Assembly (NCBI GenBank): GCA_033064195.1 | Contig: JARBJD010000103.1 | Coordinates: 1-64,000 of the forward strand | DNA length: 64,000 nucleotides | Source: Blattamonas nauphoetae | Lineage: Eukaryota; Preaxostyla; Oxymonadida | Direction: 5' to 3' | Part shown: in pieces, positions 1-10,113 of the stretch | Numbering within the stretch: position 1 is the first letter of the stretch | Layout of the letters: each line of letters starts with the position of its first letter | Translations under genes and position numbers: made by a program | The notes under the pieces: generated by a model | Seen by the model: the letters and a program-made list of their open reading frames with translations, nothing else | Told to the model about the DNA's origin: nothing | Databases searched by the model: none

Positions 1-268
1 TCAGAGTTGGAGTTCCATTTCTGAATCTAATTCCCATTGTTGACCGTTGATTTCAAAGGTAGCACAGACAGGAATTGAAATGATACCATAGATGTGAAGT
101 CGGATCAAAGCAAATCCACGCAGAAAAGATGGCACAATATGAGCAAGCGATCAATGAAGGAAACACTGCGGTTGCGAACAAGCTCAGAGGAGAAATACTT
201 CGAAACTGGAAGAAAAGCTGAAACCAAAAGCGAAGAAACCAAAAGTAACTAGAGTTAAAGCATAAATG

Positions 269-291
269 TAATTTTTTATTTTGTTAAAATG
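269..291 (+). promoter_or_regulatory. AT-rich start-proximal motif (instance 1 of the element)
   Basis: A run of T/A reading ATTTTTTATTTTGTTAAAATG. Related strings lie before the starts at 2,231 and 3,988 on the plus strand and before 5,432 and 7,727 on the minus strand. Instance 1 is followed by a short open frame rather than directly by the first capsid-like gene, and could drive that gene from about 150 bases upstream. Confidence 0.35.
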
Positions 292-436
292 AACTCACAT
301 TTGAACACATCTGACAAACAAAAGAACTGGAGCATCATCATTGACTGGAAATACCACTGGAAGGATAGAATACACAAGAGATGACATAACAAATACAACA
401 ACTTCAAATTGAGCATCACATTAATTACCTTCTGGA

Positions 437-2146
437 ATGATGGGGCAATATAGTACTTCTATTCAAGAATTGAAACCATCAGAGAATGCACGTTCTACAC
501 GGGACAAGAGGATAATCATTCCACTGACTGGCAATCAGGACATTTGTCAAATCGATGATTCTTTCATTACGTTCACAATGACAGCAACATTGAGAGTCAA
601 CAATTGGCAAAACAACTGCTGGAAAATTGGTTCGTACATGAATGAGAGAATCTTCATCTTCGTTGGACTCAAGCATTCAGCATCAATCTTTCGTGACCTT
701 ACTGTTCTTCACAACAATCAAAGAATCATCAGCACAACAAACAATGATGTCTCAATGGAGTCTCACATATACAACATGATCAAACCGAAGAGTCAATTGG
801 AGAATCGAAAACATTGTCACACTCCATGGCAGAATGCTTGGAATCATGATGAATCTGTTGCTGGTGTATATATTCCATTATCAGACTTCACAACAACATC
901 TGGAACAGGAGTGTTTCAAGACACTATTGATGTGCCTATTCGTGTGTCGATTAATCTTGAAGATCTTCTGATATTCTCAGGGATGACTGACTATCCAAAA
1001 TGTCTCTTTGGCGATTTGAAATTGAGTGTGCACATGAATGAAGATGCGTTTGTTTGTTGTTCTGTGAATCCTGAACTCACTTTAAAAGATACACTATCAT
1101 CACTCGTAACTGGAACAGCAGCAGCACCAACTATTAAAGCAGCAATTCTCAATTGTATTCAACATCGTCCCTACTTTCTGAATAATCTCGTAACCTCATG
1201 CACAAAGAACTTTGTTCAAATTGGTCAATCATTTCAGCAACCAACAGTTACAAAAGACATTGTATGCTCAACAGCCAATGTCGTGACAACAGAACCAGAA
1301 TTTGTGGATCAGTACATCTCATTGAACGTCACAAACTATCGAATTGATGATGTGTATTGCATGAGTGTTGGATACAAAATGAAAGATGGTGCGATAAAGA
1401 AACTCATGGAGATGTATCAGAATCGTCCTGGAACAATTCCAGCAGAGAAGATCTCATTCTATCCATTTCAGAAGACGCCAACGGCAACAGGAATTGATTG
1501 TACTCAGCAAATGGTTGTTGTGAATGCAAAGGATATCATGCTTCTCTTCCGTCATTACGACAATGAAGGCACTTGTTTCCACAACCCAATGCAGAAGAAC
1601 ATCCAAGTGACAATGCAAAACAGGTATTATCCAGAACAACCGACTACAACAATTGGAGCTCGTTTCTATCAGTTCGCATTATCGACTCTCAATCTCGATT
1701 CGTACCTAGCTGTTCCAGATGATTTGGAGCGGTCACTTACAGATTCTCTCGTTGAAGAGAAACTCACTGGTGACGGAACATATCCCAATGAAACAATGAC
1801 ACGAGTTCGTCCAGTTCATGACAATACTGACTTCCTTCTGTGCTTTCCTACTCAACGAAGTGGTTGTCCAACGAACTGCAATGATTCGATCAGTTCAAAA
1901 GGAAATACTGCTGTCACTTTGAGATCTCATCCAATCTATCAAGGTAATCTCGACACATACTACAATGTTTACAACCCAAGTCAAAGTGGTGGTGATATGA
2001 CAACATTTACACATCCTCCAGCACCGATTCTAGCCACAACTGCAACCACGTGGTGGGTATTACGATTTAGCAAAGGTGAACCAACAGTTGAGTACTATCC
2101 TAATCACACATTGAAAGCGTTGCACAAAGATTTAGGAATCATGTAG
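437..2146 (+). CDS. Major capsid-like protein (looks whole)
   Basis: A 569-residue protein with many short beta-strand-like segments, no signal peptide and no membrane segment. It is clearly paralogous to the gene at 2,231-3,840: both have a block reading roughly K-HC-x4-W-x2-N-x6-S-x-GVY/GFY near residue 135 and a later F-x-P-F/S-x-Q-K/S-x-A-T-G block. Length and style fit the double jelly-roll major capsid proteins of Polintons, PLVs and related DNA viruses, but I see no invariant motif that proves it; a fold search is decisive. The AT-rich start motif found elsewhere in the element is not directly before this start; an instance lies about 150 bases upstream. Confidence 0.55.
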   Translation: MMGQYSTSIQELKPSENARSTRDKRIIIPLTGNQDICQIDDSFITFTMTATLRVNNWQNNCWKIGSYMNERIFIFVGLKHSASIFRDLTVLHNNQRIISTTNNDVSMESHIYNMIKPKSQLENRKHCHTPWQNAWNHDESVAGVYIPLSDFTTTSGTGVFQDTIDVPIRVSINLEDLLIFSGMTDYPKCLFGDLKLSVHMNEDAFVCCSVNPELTLKDTLSSLVTGTAAAPTIKAAILNCIQHRPYFLNNLVTSCTKNFVQIGQSFQQPTVTKDIVCSTANVVTTEPEFVDQYISLNVTNYRIDDVYCMSVGYKMKDGAIKKLMEMYQNRPGTIPAEKISFYPFQKTPTATGIDCTQQMVVVNAKDIMLLFRHYDNEGTCFHNPMQKNIQVTMQNRYYPEQPTTTIGARFYQFALSTLNLDSYLAVPDDLERSLTDSLVEEKLTGDGTYPNETMTRVRPVHDNTDFLLCFPTQRSGCPTNCNDSISSKGNTAVTLRSHPIYQGNLDTYYNVYNPSQSGGDMTTFTHPPAPILATTATTWWVLRFSKGEPTVEYYPNHTLKALHKDLGIM

Positions 2147-2204
2147 AGACTCTCATCGGGGGTTCGAAGCCTCTGGCGAGACAAAACAGTAAAAGAAATT
2201 ATTG

Positions 2205-2233
2205 ATATTATATTTTTTATTTTTCTATAAATG
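2205..2233 (+). promoter_or_regulatory. AT-rich start-proximal motif (instance 2)
   Basis: TATTTTTTATTTTTCTATAA followed at once by the ATG of the second capsid-like gene. Same T-run plus TATAA-like shape as the other instances, in place of any longer leader. Confidence 0.45.
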
Positions 2234-3840
2234 AGAAGTTTCAGATCAAATCAATCCAAACCAACATCGACATTAATTGAGCAAATTGAAGTGCAATCAT
2301 ATCTGCCGAAACAGTGGGATTCAGAACCTCACATCTACTCCATTCAAGAAGTGCATCCTACAAATCCTCCCATGCCATGCAGAATTGGAGATGAGATTGA
2401 AGTTCCACTGTGCTATGACGGACATGATGTTACTGAGTTTGCGAAGAGTCATTTGCGCATTGATCTCACTATCACTGTTCCAAATTTTCATCAGGTTGGT
2501 GACTCGGGACCTTACGTCGGAATGCACGGAATGTTCTTTGGATATAAATCATCTTCAGATGCAATTCGAGACATGAGACTCGTCGACAGTCATGGAAACA
2601 TCATTGACAACACACTTCAGAATAATCATGTTCACGAATCATTTCTGTATCACACATTCAAGTCACAGGAAGAGAAAAACAATTTGAAGCACTGTTACAG
2701 TTTGTGGGAAAATGTTCAGAGAATGGATCAGAGTGTGTGTGGATTCTACTATGTTCCAATCAATAGAGGTGTAAAAGAAATCACTGCGACAATTCCTTTA
2801 GTGATTCCATTTGTGAATCTCCTTCCACTGAGTACCTTTGACCAATATCCAAATTCCATCTTTGGTAATTTACGTTTGAGATTTCATTTGACAACAGATT
2901 CACTTGTGTATTGTCCTATTCAAACTTCAACTGTCATTCGAAAATCAACCGAAGGTTCCCGTGAAGTGTTTCCAGATAAAGACTTGACAACCCTTTCGGA
3001 TCTATCCAACGCATTCTTGATGTCTGAGGGAGACTTTTCTCCCGTAACACAGGAATTTACACAAATTGGAAATTCAGTTCTGAAAGTTAGCGATAAATAC
3101 ACTTATAAGGCACCTAGCACTGTCGTCGCAGAGATATTGACCAAAGAAGTCACTTGCACTGTTCTTTCTTCATCAGTTGATAAAGTCTCAACTATTTGTT
3201 ACGGATATCAAATCACTGATGCAACAAAACAATCCCTCTTCAACATGTATTCAAAGACATTGTACGTCTTGAAAGCAGAAAGAATTGACACTCAATCATT
3301 TCAATCAAAAGCAACAGCAATGGGAGTGAGATCAAACATCAGTATCAAACTCAAACAATCATGAATCTAATGTGCTTATTCCCCGATAGACCAAATGAGT
3401 GTACAGTCTTCAGAAATCCTCATTATGTTGGTCACTTCGAAATACTAGGAAATAATTATCCCAATTTCCCAATGTCAACAATATCACCAGAGTTTTATCA
3501 AATGATGATGGTGAATGGTGATTTCATTGGTTGTTCCGCAACGGAAGAGTTTGAGAATTCAATTTGTTCAACTCGTGTGTTTGACTATAAAGGAAAGGAT
3601 TACAAGAGAACAAAACCAGTAACAGATGCAACTTGTTTTACTTTCATGGTTCCAACAGATCGAAGTGAAATCGCTGGTGGTGAAGAAGGTATTTCGACAG
3701 CAGAATCAGTCAATATTGTATTCAGAGGAACACCAATCAATCAGGGTGAACTGGATCCATATTTCACATCAACTCCAGAAGGTCCTCCTCCACCAGACCC
3801 TAGCACTACATCAAGCGACATACTGGCTGTTCTGGATTGA
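2231..3840 (+). pseudogene. Second capsid-like gene, paralogue of the first (broken)
   Basis: Fossil copy of a capsid-type gene, similar along its length to the gene at 437-2,146. It shares the HC-x4-W-N block, the G-FYYVP/GVYIPL strand, the F-x2-YP-x2-x-FG-L-L block and a conserved C-terminal TP-x-NQG-x-LD-Y/PIYQG-x-LDTYY-like end. It appears to carry about one break. An AT-rich motif ending in TATAAATG lies directly before its start. Two different capsid paralogues in one element could mean two shell proteins or a recent duplication; the divergence argues against a very recent duplication. Confidence 0.5.
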
Positions 3841-3987
3841 AATGGACAACCACGAGTGCGATATGTCATTGATCGTCGTCTCCAAGAAGCATATGAAGAA
3901 GTGAAGAGAGGATATTAATGTATAGCATTTCTAGAATGACAGAGTCATATTACTAAATTGAATATTTTATTTTTGTAGAAATCACAA

Positions 3988-4398
3988 ATGGTCAAACGTT
4001 ATTTCTCAATTCAGAATTCTCACACTGCTCAACTCCCTCCTGATTGTACCAATTCTCGAAACCAAAAATATGTTCATTTCCTCGACTGTAAACTCATCCA
4101 TGTGAGGGAAGAAATGAATGGGAACTCAACTATCATCTCAAAAGACATTCCTCAGCACATCACAATCCACGGTGATTGGATCCAGACTGATGCATTCAAT
4201 GATTCATTTGTTGCTTTCTGTAACGAACAGATTGCGAAGCGAAAGAAGTGGGAATTAAGTACTCGACAATCAATGGTGAAGATCTGGTTCAAAGACAGTT
4301 CTGGTGAATCAATTGAGATGGAAACATCCGAGACAATCAATGGAAAAATAACCAAAGAGTATTATGAATTTCTGGTTGATCTCATGTTGGAGTATTAG
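3988..4398 (+). CDS. Small structural-type protein of the element
   Basis: A 136-residue soluble protein with no recognisable domain, looks whole. It begins MVKRYF and contains a FKDSSGE-type beta turn near residue 100. It lies downstream of the capsid-like genes on the same strand and has its own AT-rich start motif, so a minor capsid or penton-like role is possible. That role is inferred from position only. It converges with the S74 gene, overlapping its 3' end by 17 bases. Confidence 0.4.
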   Translation: MVKRYFSIQNSHTAQLPPDCTNSRNQKYVHFLDCKLIHVREEMNGNSTIISKDIPQHITIHGDWIQTDAFNDSFVAFCNEQIAKRKKWELSTRQSMVKIWFKDSSGESIEMETSETINGKITKEYYEFLVDLMLEY

Positions 4399-5432
4399 TC
4401 ATTGTGTCGATCAGTGAATTGTATTTTTGTACAAGTTCATTTATGATTGATTGCTGTTGTCCGACGATAGAGGATAATTCCTGAATTGCTTTCACGCAGA
4501 AGCAAGAGAGTTCTGCATAATCAACTTGAAGACAATCTGGATTGGAATCATTCACAACCTCAGGGAATATTTCTTGGATCTGTTGAGCAATTACACCAAT
4601 GTGTTTCTTCTCACTTTCCTTCTTCAGGCATTCACATTTCTCTTTGCAGTTCTTCAAGTGTTCTTCATCAGTCTCTTTTTCAATTTGCTTTGTCACTTTG
4701 TTGATCTTCGAGTCGAATGTGTTGAATTGGTACTGCACGATTTCAACTTTATTCAGTTGCTCGAGAACATTGGGGTATGGTTCAATATTTCTTTTGACTC
4801 TTCTGTCTGACAGTTGAGAAAAACTTCCTGTTGTGGATATTGAAAACACTCCTGAACCAGTATCCTCATCGTAGTAATACAATGCTGGTGAGTCACATGG
4901 TGACCACATTACGATGCCATCACCATTAAACTGAATTCCTGAAGTTTCTGAAATTGATTGTGAGATTGAAATGCCAGACTTAAATGTTGATGATGGATAA
5001 GTGCCAGGATACTTCGGAAGTGATCCCTCTGAGATATTCCACTTCGCTCCATTCACATTGATCAATCCTCCAATTGTTGGTGTCGTGATCGATCCATTTG
5101 TGCTCACCACTTTTTGGATTGATGATATCGCTGTCTTATGTCCTTCTGTTGTCTTCTGAAGTGAGTCAATCACTGCCGAATTCTCGTTGGTTGTTGAGAG
5201 ATTATGATCAATCATTTTCTCAATCATTTGTGAATTGTATTTTTGTCGATTCATTTCTGTTTGCTCTTTCATTGGAATTAAAATTTTTGATTCCCTCATG
5301 AACATACGTCACCGGCACATTATTTCTGACATACTCAGAGACGAGCGAACAGTTCTCTTCTCTCATTGATTCAATTAATGCTTGTTCTGAACATACTCGA
5401 CGTCTTTCCTTGTACATCACAGTTGGATTCAT
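4382..5432 (-). pseudogene. Fibre-like gene with C-terminal S74 intramolecular chaperone domain (broken)
   Basis: The C-terminal part has the hallmark of the peptidase S74 / endosialidase chaperone family: S-D-x-R-x-K-x-NI near the start of the domain, a K-H-x-G-V-I-A-Q-x-x-x-x-x-F-P-E-V-V block, then a Y-A-E-L region followed by a heptad coiled coil. In phages and giant viruses this domain trimerises and folds receptor-binding fibres, then cleaves itself off. The extreme N-terminus resembles one repeat of the protein at 7,134-7,727 (xENCxLxSEY...VTYxHEGI). The presumed start at 5,432 follows the element's AT-rich motif. The gene appears to carry about one break. Confidence 0.6.
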
Positions 5433-5453
5433 TTAATACAAATTAAAAAATTC
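5430..5453 (-). promoter_or_regulatory. AT-rich start-proximal motif (minus-strand instance, S74 gene)
   Basis: Read on the minus strand: TTTTTAATTTGTATTAAATG, the ATG being the presumed start of the S74 gene. It differs at one base in the last 15 from the instance before the repeat protein, which is far closer than the surrounding sequence. Confidence 0.5.
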
Positions 5454-7133
5454 AAAAATAAATTTTCATTCGTTGATTTCTCAGTTTTGGATTTTTCACC
5501 AGAAACGAGGATCAATGGGTTCGATCACTCATTTCTCACAAGTGATAGTTTCGTTCTAATTCTTCGTGTTTTAGATTCTTCTGGTGCTCAGGATCATCAT
5601 GGTATGCTCCGTTTTTTGAAGATTCCGGACTTTTGCAGAGATATTTGAGGTTTCACAACCAGGTCCAGATCTCGGAAAAAGTATGTATTCTTCACCATAT
5701 CGAGTTCATTTTTATCTTATTTCAGCTTTGTTTTCTCTAGTTTTGATCGAATTGTCACCTATTCTTTGCTCATTATTGTTTCGTTTTTGACCTCACTTCA
5801 GTCCTCATTTTCTCATTGATTATCCTTTTTAACCACTTCATTCATGTTTCTTTCAACTAAACTTTTTCTCAAATTCAACACACTAATTCCCGTTTACTGA
5901 GTTTTCCGGACTTTTGCAGAGATCTCACTTTCAACGGCTCACTTCATATCTCGGAATTTTTCCGTAATCTTCATCATTTCATGAACATTTTTGAATCATT
6001 TTTGATGTTTTTAAGCAAAAACAACCGAGAACACAGACCTAATTTTCACTATTGGTGTCACATTTCACACAGTTTTCACGATCGTCATTTTCACTCTCAG
6101 TTTCAGACTTGCCCGTTTCATTGTTGGTTGTTTCGCTTTCTTTTACTCTGTTTTTGTGAAAAAAGTGATGAAAAGTTGACTAAAATGATGTGCTAGTGAA
6201 GTGAGAACAGCCCACAAAATGGAAGTGATATGAGCAAAATGAAGAGGAATGGTGAAGAGATCAAATGTGAAATGGGGAGAGAAAGTGATGAAATGAAAGG
6301 GACTACAGTCGGTTTTGAAGTGACAAAAACGGTCAAAAGTTGTGAAGTGAAAACATGAAAAAGTGACTTTATGGGAGAACTATCCGACAAAATCTCCTCA
6401 AAATTCGAGCACACCTTACTCATACCGTGAGAAAGAAGGATTTGTAACGAAATTCAGATCAAAAATCCATAGTGTCAAAATGTTGGTGCAAGTGTGTCGT
6501 CACAAGTGTGATCGAAAACCGACCCTCCAGAGCGAACTATAGGTGATGTCCAACCAGAATTCTCAAAAAGCGTCGCTTGAGTGTAATTGTGAAGTGGTTT
6601 GAAGGAAAATCGTTTAAAATGAAAATTGACAAAAATTGTGAGAACGATCGTGTGTCGAGGATCGTCAGAACCGAATGACGCGAAAACCTGTCCACTATCG
6701 ATTTGACATGTTTTGAGACCATCAGAGGGCGAAAAGTGATGTATAGGAGAAGAGCGAGACGTCACTTTCTCCTCCTTAAAAATTTTGTCATTTTCAAAAA
6801 TATGTTGTGGGGTCAGATCAAACTTTTTTCAAAAGTGCTTTTTTCCGAAAATTTCACCTATCAACATCAATTTCGTAATTTTAGAACGTGTTTGAACACA
6901 ATTTGAGACATAAAGGTGTTCATAGTGGCGAAATCCGAACATCGACTTTTCGTCACTTTTTCGACCTAAGTTCGGTACACAGTTCGACGAATTCCCAACC
7001 GATTTTCATCAGGATTGTCTTGATCGAGGACCGACAGTGTCCCCAAGATTTTAGAATTTTTTGCAGAATTTTTCGAAATGGTTCTCACATTGGATTCGAC
7101 TGATTTGTGGTCAAAAATAGATTTTCAGTAGTT
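5433..7133. other. Long AT-rich stretch with no gene; degenerate repeats
   Basis: About 1.7 kb with no supported coding region. An 18-base string, ccggacttttgcagagat, occurs near 5,626 and again near 5,909 in a similar context followed by a ctcgga string, so this looks like a decayed direct repeat of about 280 bp. Near 6,156-6,178 it shares a 22-base string (aaaaaagtgatgaaaagttgac) with the arms of the inverted-repeat element at 8,027-8,775. It separates the S74 gene from the repeat-protein gene, both on the minus strand. Confidence 0.4.
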
Positions 7134-7727
7134 TCAAGACCTTTCATGGTACTTTTTCAAGTGAGGACGGTCTCCAAAATACAACCAATTGTCCAAGCGA
7201 ACGTAATACTCATTCTTTGTTCGTAAATCGCGATATTTGAATGGCTCAAGTACCTTTGTGTATGTTCCAATGAGTTCACAATTCTCTTTTTTCAATTCAT
7301 TTTCAACAAACGATTGTGTGTATCGTTTTCGTTTGTTCTGATGAGTTCTGAATCCTTTCATCCATTTTGATGGGATTACTATCCATTCAATTCCTTCGTG
7401 TCGATATGTTACTGGAGTACTTGAATGAGTGTATTCAGAAATGAGTTCACAATTTTCATTTTTCATTGATTCAATAAGCTTCTCTTTTGTGCAACGATTT
7501 GCTGGTCGAAGATATTTCTGACGATTCAGATGTGGTCTGTATCCTTTGACGAAATTATTGACGTACACTTGATAAGTTTCATCTGGTTTCTCTTCGAGGT
7601 AGTATTCGAAAGTACTTCCAGTGAGATATGTTGTTCCTTGTCGATTGAGAGTTGGAGGTGATTTCATTTTCAAATTATCTTTCTCGAGAATTTCTAGGAG
7701 TTGTGTTGGTGTCAAGACGCTGCTCAT
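7134..7727 (-). CDS. Repeat protein of the virus-like element
   Basis: A 197-residue protein (looks whole) with about three related units of 50-60 residues. Each unit has a basic entry (RxHxxK/NRxKxYxR), an ENCELI-S/G-x-Y-T core, then a Y-R-H/D strand and W-I/Y-x3-W-x-x-G-x-R-x-H. The design recalls the ELL...Y..N...F.C..GH.W....G..CP repeats of phage and giant-virus proteins, but without their cysteines. I chose the start at 7,727 because the AT-rich motif ending in TATAAAATG lies there. Function unknown; DNA binding or fibre attachment are both possible. Confidence 0.5.
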   Translation of the reverse strand: MSSVLTPTQLLEILEKDNLKMKSPPTLNRQGTTYLTGSTFEYYLEEKPDETYQVYVNNFVKGYRPHLNRQKYLRPANRCTKEKLIESMKNENCELISEYTHSSTPVTYRHEGIEWIVIPSKWMKGFRTHQNKRKRYTQSFVENELKKENCELIGTYTKVLEPFKYRDLRTKNEYYVRLDNWLYFGDRPHLKKYHERS

Positions 7728-7748
7728 TTTATACAAATTAAAAATTGA
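7725..7748 (-). promoter_or_regulatory. AT-rich start-proximal motif (minus-strand instance, repeat protein)
   Basis: Read on the minus strand: TTTTTAATTTGTATAAAATG. The match to the S74-gene instance (5,430-5,453) fixes the likely start of the repeat protein at 7,727 rather than at an upstream in-frame codon. Confidence 0.5.
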
Positions 7749-8026
7749 ATAAAAAGAAATCGACTTTGTTTTCTGAAAGTACTCAAAATTTGCTTCAAAA
7801 AAGACACTTTTCAAGAGGTCCCTTTTTCGTCTTTATTTTTGAATTTACGGCCAAATATTGACTACTCTGAAATGTCAATATTTTCAGTAGTAAGTGAGAT
7901 GGAAATTAGAATGAGTCATATTAAAAAAAATCAATTGGCTTTGAGATTCAAATTGATTTCTCGTTCCAATTCTCCTAGGAGTATCACCTATGCCAGTTTG
8001 GTTCCCATTTCGCTTATACCACTACT

Positions 8027-8775
8027 CTAAATATTGGCACCGATCGTACAGGTCGGTGTAGTTAATTTTACCACTTCATTTTATGTCTCAACTCCCTATT
8101 TTTGCCTCACCTGGTCGAATTTTGCATAAAAATTTATAATCTTTTCATAGTGTGTCACAACCAGTTTTTGTCAACTTTTCATCACTTTTTTGACTTTATT
8201 CAGAATGTTTCTCTGCAAATAATTGAAATTATTGAGTTAGAAGGTGAGATGAACAGAGAACATTAAAGAAAGTGAAGAAAAAATCAGTGAATCAAGAGGC
8301 TTCGTGAGGAGGATCTCCCGCTCAAAGGGTGGGATCTAACTCATCCATCCACAGCCGAACACTGAAACGAACTACAAACACATCCAATGGTATTTAATCG
8401 ACTGCTCTGTCTTCCTCAACCAAAATTCAGGATTTTTCAGGGTTCGGCTGTGGATGGATGAGTTAGATCCCACCCTTTGAGCGGGAGATCCTCCTCACGA
8501 AGCCTCTTGATTCACTGATTTTTTCTTCACTTTCTTTAATGTTCTCTGTTCATCTCACCTTCTAACTCAATAATTTCAATTATTTGCAGAGAAACATTCT
8601 GAATAAAGTCAAAAAAGTGATGAAAAGTTGACAAAAACTGGTTGTGACACACTATGAAAAGATTATAAATTTTTATGCAAAATTCGACCAGGTGAGGCAA
8701 AAATAGGGAGTTGAGACATAAAATGAAGTGGTAAAATTAACTACACCGACCTGTACGATCGGTGCCAATATTTAG
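8027..8775. mobile_element. Long inverted-repeat (fold-back) DNA element A
   Basis: Arms 8,027-8,360 and 8,442-8,775 are perfect reverse complements over 334 bases by direct reading; after one mismatch six more bases pair, leaving a loop of about 67. The arm end reads CTAAATATTGGCACCGATCG, so a TA target duplication (8,028-8,029 and 8,773-8,774) is possible. No transposase frame is inside. Perfect arms mean a recent event, gene conversion between arms, or a technical inversion; the flanks do not decide it. Near the end, CACCGA...TCGGTG forms a small extra hairpin. Confidence 0.75.
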
Positions 8776-8788
8776 TGCCACCCCTATA

Positions 8789-9919
8789 TACAGTCCTTTC
8801 CAAAAAGTTGATCAGGTGTTTCAAAAAGATGGTTGATCGAGTTGATACCCTCGCCCACAATACTGATTTTTCTCTCCTGACCACTTTCCACCCCTGACTC
8901 ATCTCTCGTTTTAGAATACCTAGATGGACAGATAGTGACAAAAAAGATGGTCTGTCTTATTTTTCGCAAAACATGTGCACATTTTGTCGAGATTTTCTGA
9001 CCACTTTTTTCATTCCAGATTTTGCTCTCATTATTCATCTTTCTCTCCAGCAGAACAAAATTCTTAATTAACACACAATATTATTCGGTGCCCCGCATTT
9101 TCCCCACTGCCACAGTTGTATTGTCTGACCCGTCGATCACAAACATTCAGGGTCGACAATTTGACGTGTATGCGAGTTTATGGATTTTTCACGTCATTCA
9201 TAATCTCAATCTCAGTCTATAGATCCTGGTACGAAAAACTATCTGGTAGTAGAAGGGACTATCAGCTCAAAATCAATCACGAAACCATCGATCTGATTGT
9301 CTCTCTCCACTGGATAGTAATCTGACTTTCACGAGTGTTCTATCTTACTCTTATCATCTTAGGCATTTATCTCAACTTGTTCCTGCAAATTGATCAGTTG
9401 TTCACAACTTCAAGATCGGAGCTGTTCACACCATCAGAACACTGCTAATATCTCTCTGTAGACTCGATCACATCTTCTATGCATTTATCCTCTTCTCGAA
9501 TTCTCTCATCTCGCTTTGTGTCGATGTTTCAATCCGTAGTGATGTCACAACATCCATTTCGTCAATCTCAGATGTTATGTCAGAGAATACAACTGTGGCA
9601 GTGGGGAAAATGCGGGGCACCGAATAATATTGTGTGTTAATTAAGAATTTTGTTCTGCTGGAGAGAAAGATGAATAATGAGAGCAAAATCTGGAATGAAA
9701 AAAGTGGTCAGAAAATCTCGACAAAATGTGCACATGTTTTGCGAAAAATAAGACAGACCATCTTTTTTGTCACTATCTGTCCATCTAGGTATTCTAAAAC
9801 GAGAGATGAGTCAGGGGTGGAAAGTGGTCAGGAGAGAAAAATCAGTATTGTGGGCGAGGGTATCAACTCGATCAACCATCTTTTTGAAACACCTGATCAA
9901 CTTTTTGGAAAGGACTGTA
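8789..9919. mobile_element. Non-autonomous Tc1/mariner-like element B with long terminal inverted repeats
   Basis: Arms 8,789-9,122 and 9,586-9,919 match as perfect reverse complements over 334 bases, with six more paired bases after one mismatch and a loop of about 450. The outermost bases are TA, then CAGTCCTTTCCAAAAAG; TA target sites and CAGT ends are typical of Tc1/mariner transposons. The interior has no DDE/D transposase frame, so this is a MITE-like or deleted copy of about 1.13 kb. Only 13 bases separate it from element A. Open frames in its arms (for example 9,634-9,990 and its mirror at 8,784-9,074) are the same sequence read twice and are not supported as genes. Confidence 0.7.
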
Positions 9920-10113
9920 CCTCGGATTGGCATTCACTCAAATCAGAGTCAGGGATGACCATATTGACGTCTATCACATTTATTCATTGATGTCTCTTTT
10001 TATTTATCAAGAAACAGAATTAATGAAAATAATTTCTAGAATTGCGAGCTTGGAATGACCACAATTACGGGTTGATCATGTTGTCGCGTCATGCACGACA
10101 TCTACATTCATCT

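Larger units (their letters stand above)
1..7830. mobile_element. Virus-like DNA element, Polinton/Maverick or PLV class (partial)
   Basis: The left end is cut by the window; the right end is somewhere between the last element gene (7,727) and the inverted-repeat element that starts near 8,027. Visible parts are two paralogous capsid-like genes, a small structural-type gene, an S74-chaperone fibre-like gene on the other strand and a protein made of short repeats. Base composition is more AT-rich than the host genes, no introns are seen, and an AT-rich motif sits just before several starts. No integrase, DNA polymerase B, packaging ATPase or protease lies in this part, and no terminal repeat is seen, so the class is inferred from the capsid-like genes and layout. 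Long open frames suggest a fairly young copy; it is nevertheless broken, with about two breaks visible. Confidence 0.6.

Noticed and set aside
1-7830. Bacterial or phage contaminant origin for the S74 and capsid region
   Set aside because: No Shine-Dalgarno sites or tight operon spacing; the AT-rich start motif and capsid style fit eukaryotic DNA elements better. Without the left flank this stays a judgement, not proof.
8290-8350. GC-richer string in the arms of element A that at first resembled a tRNA 5' half
   Set aside because: It cannot pair as an acceptor or anticodon arm, and it is part of the 334-bp perfect inverted repeat.
8784-9990. Matching open frames at 8,784-9,074 (-) and 9,634-9,990 (+) that look like a duplicated gene
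   Set aside because: They are the two arms of inverted-repeat element B read from each side; the protein has no transposase or other motif.
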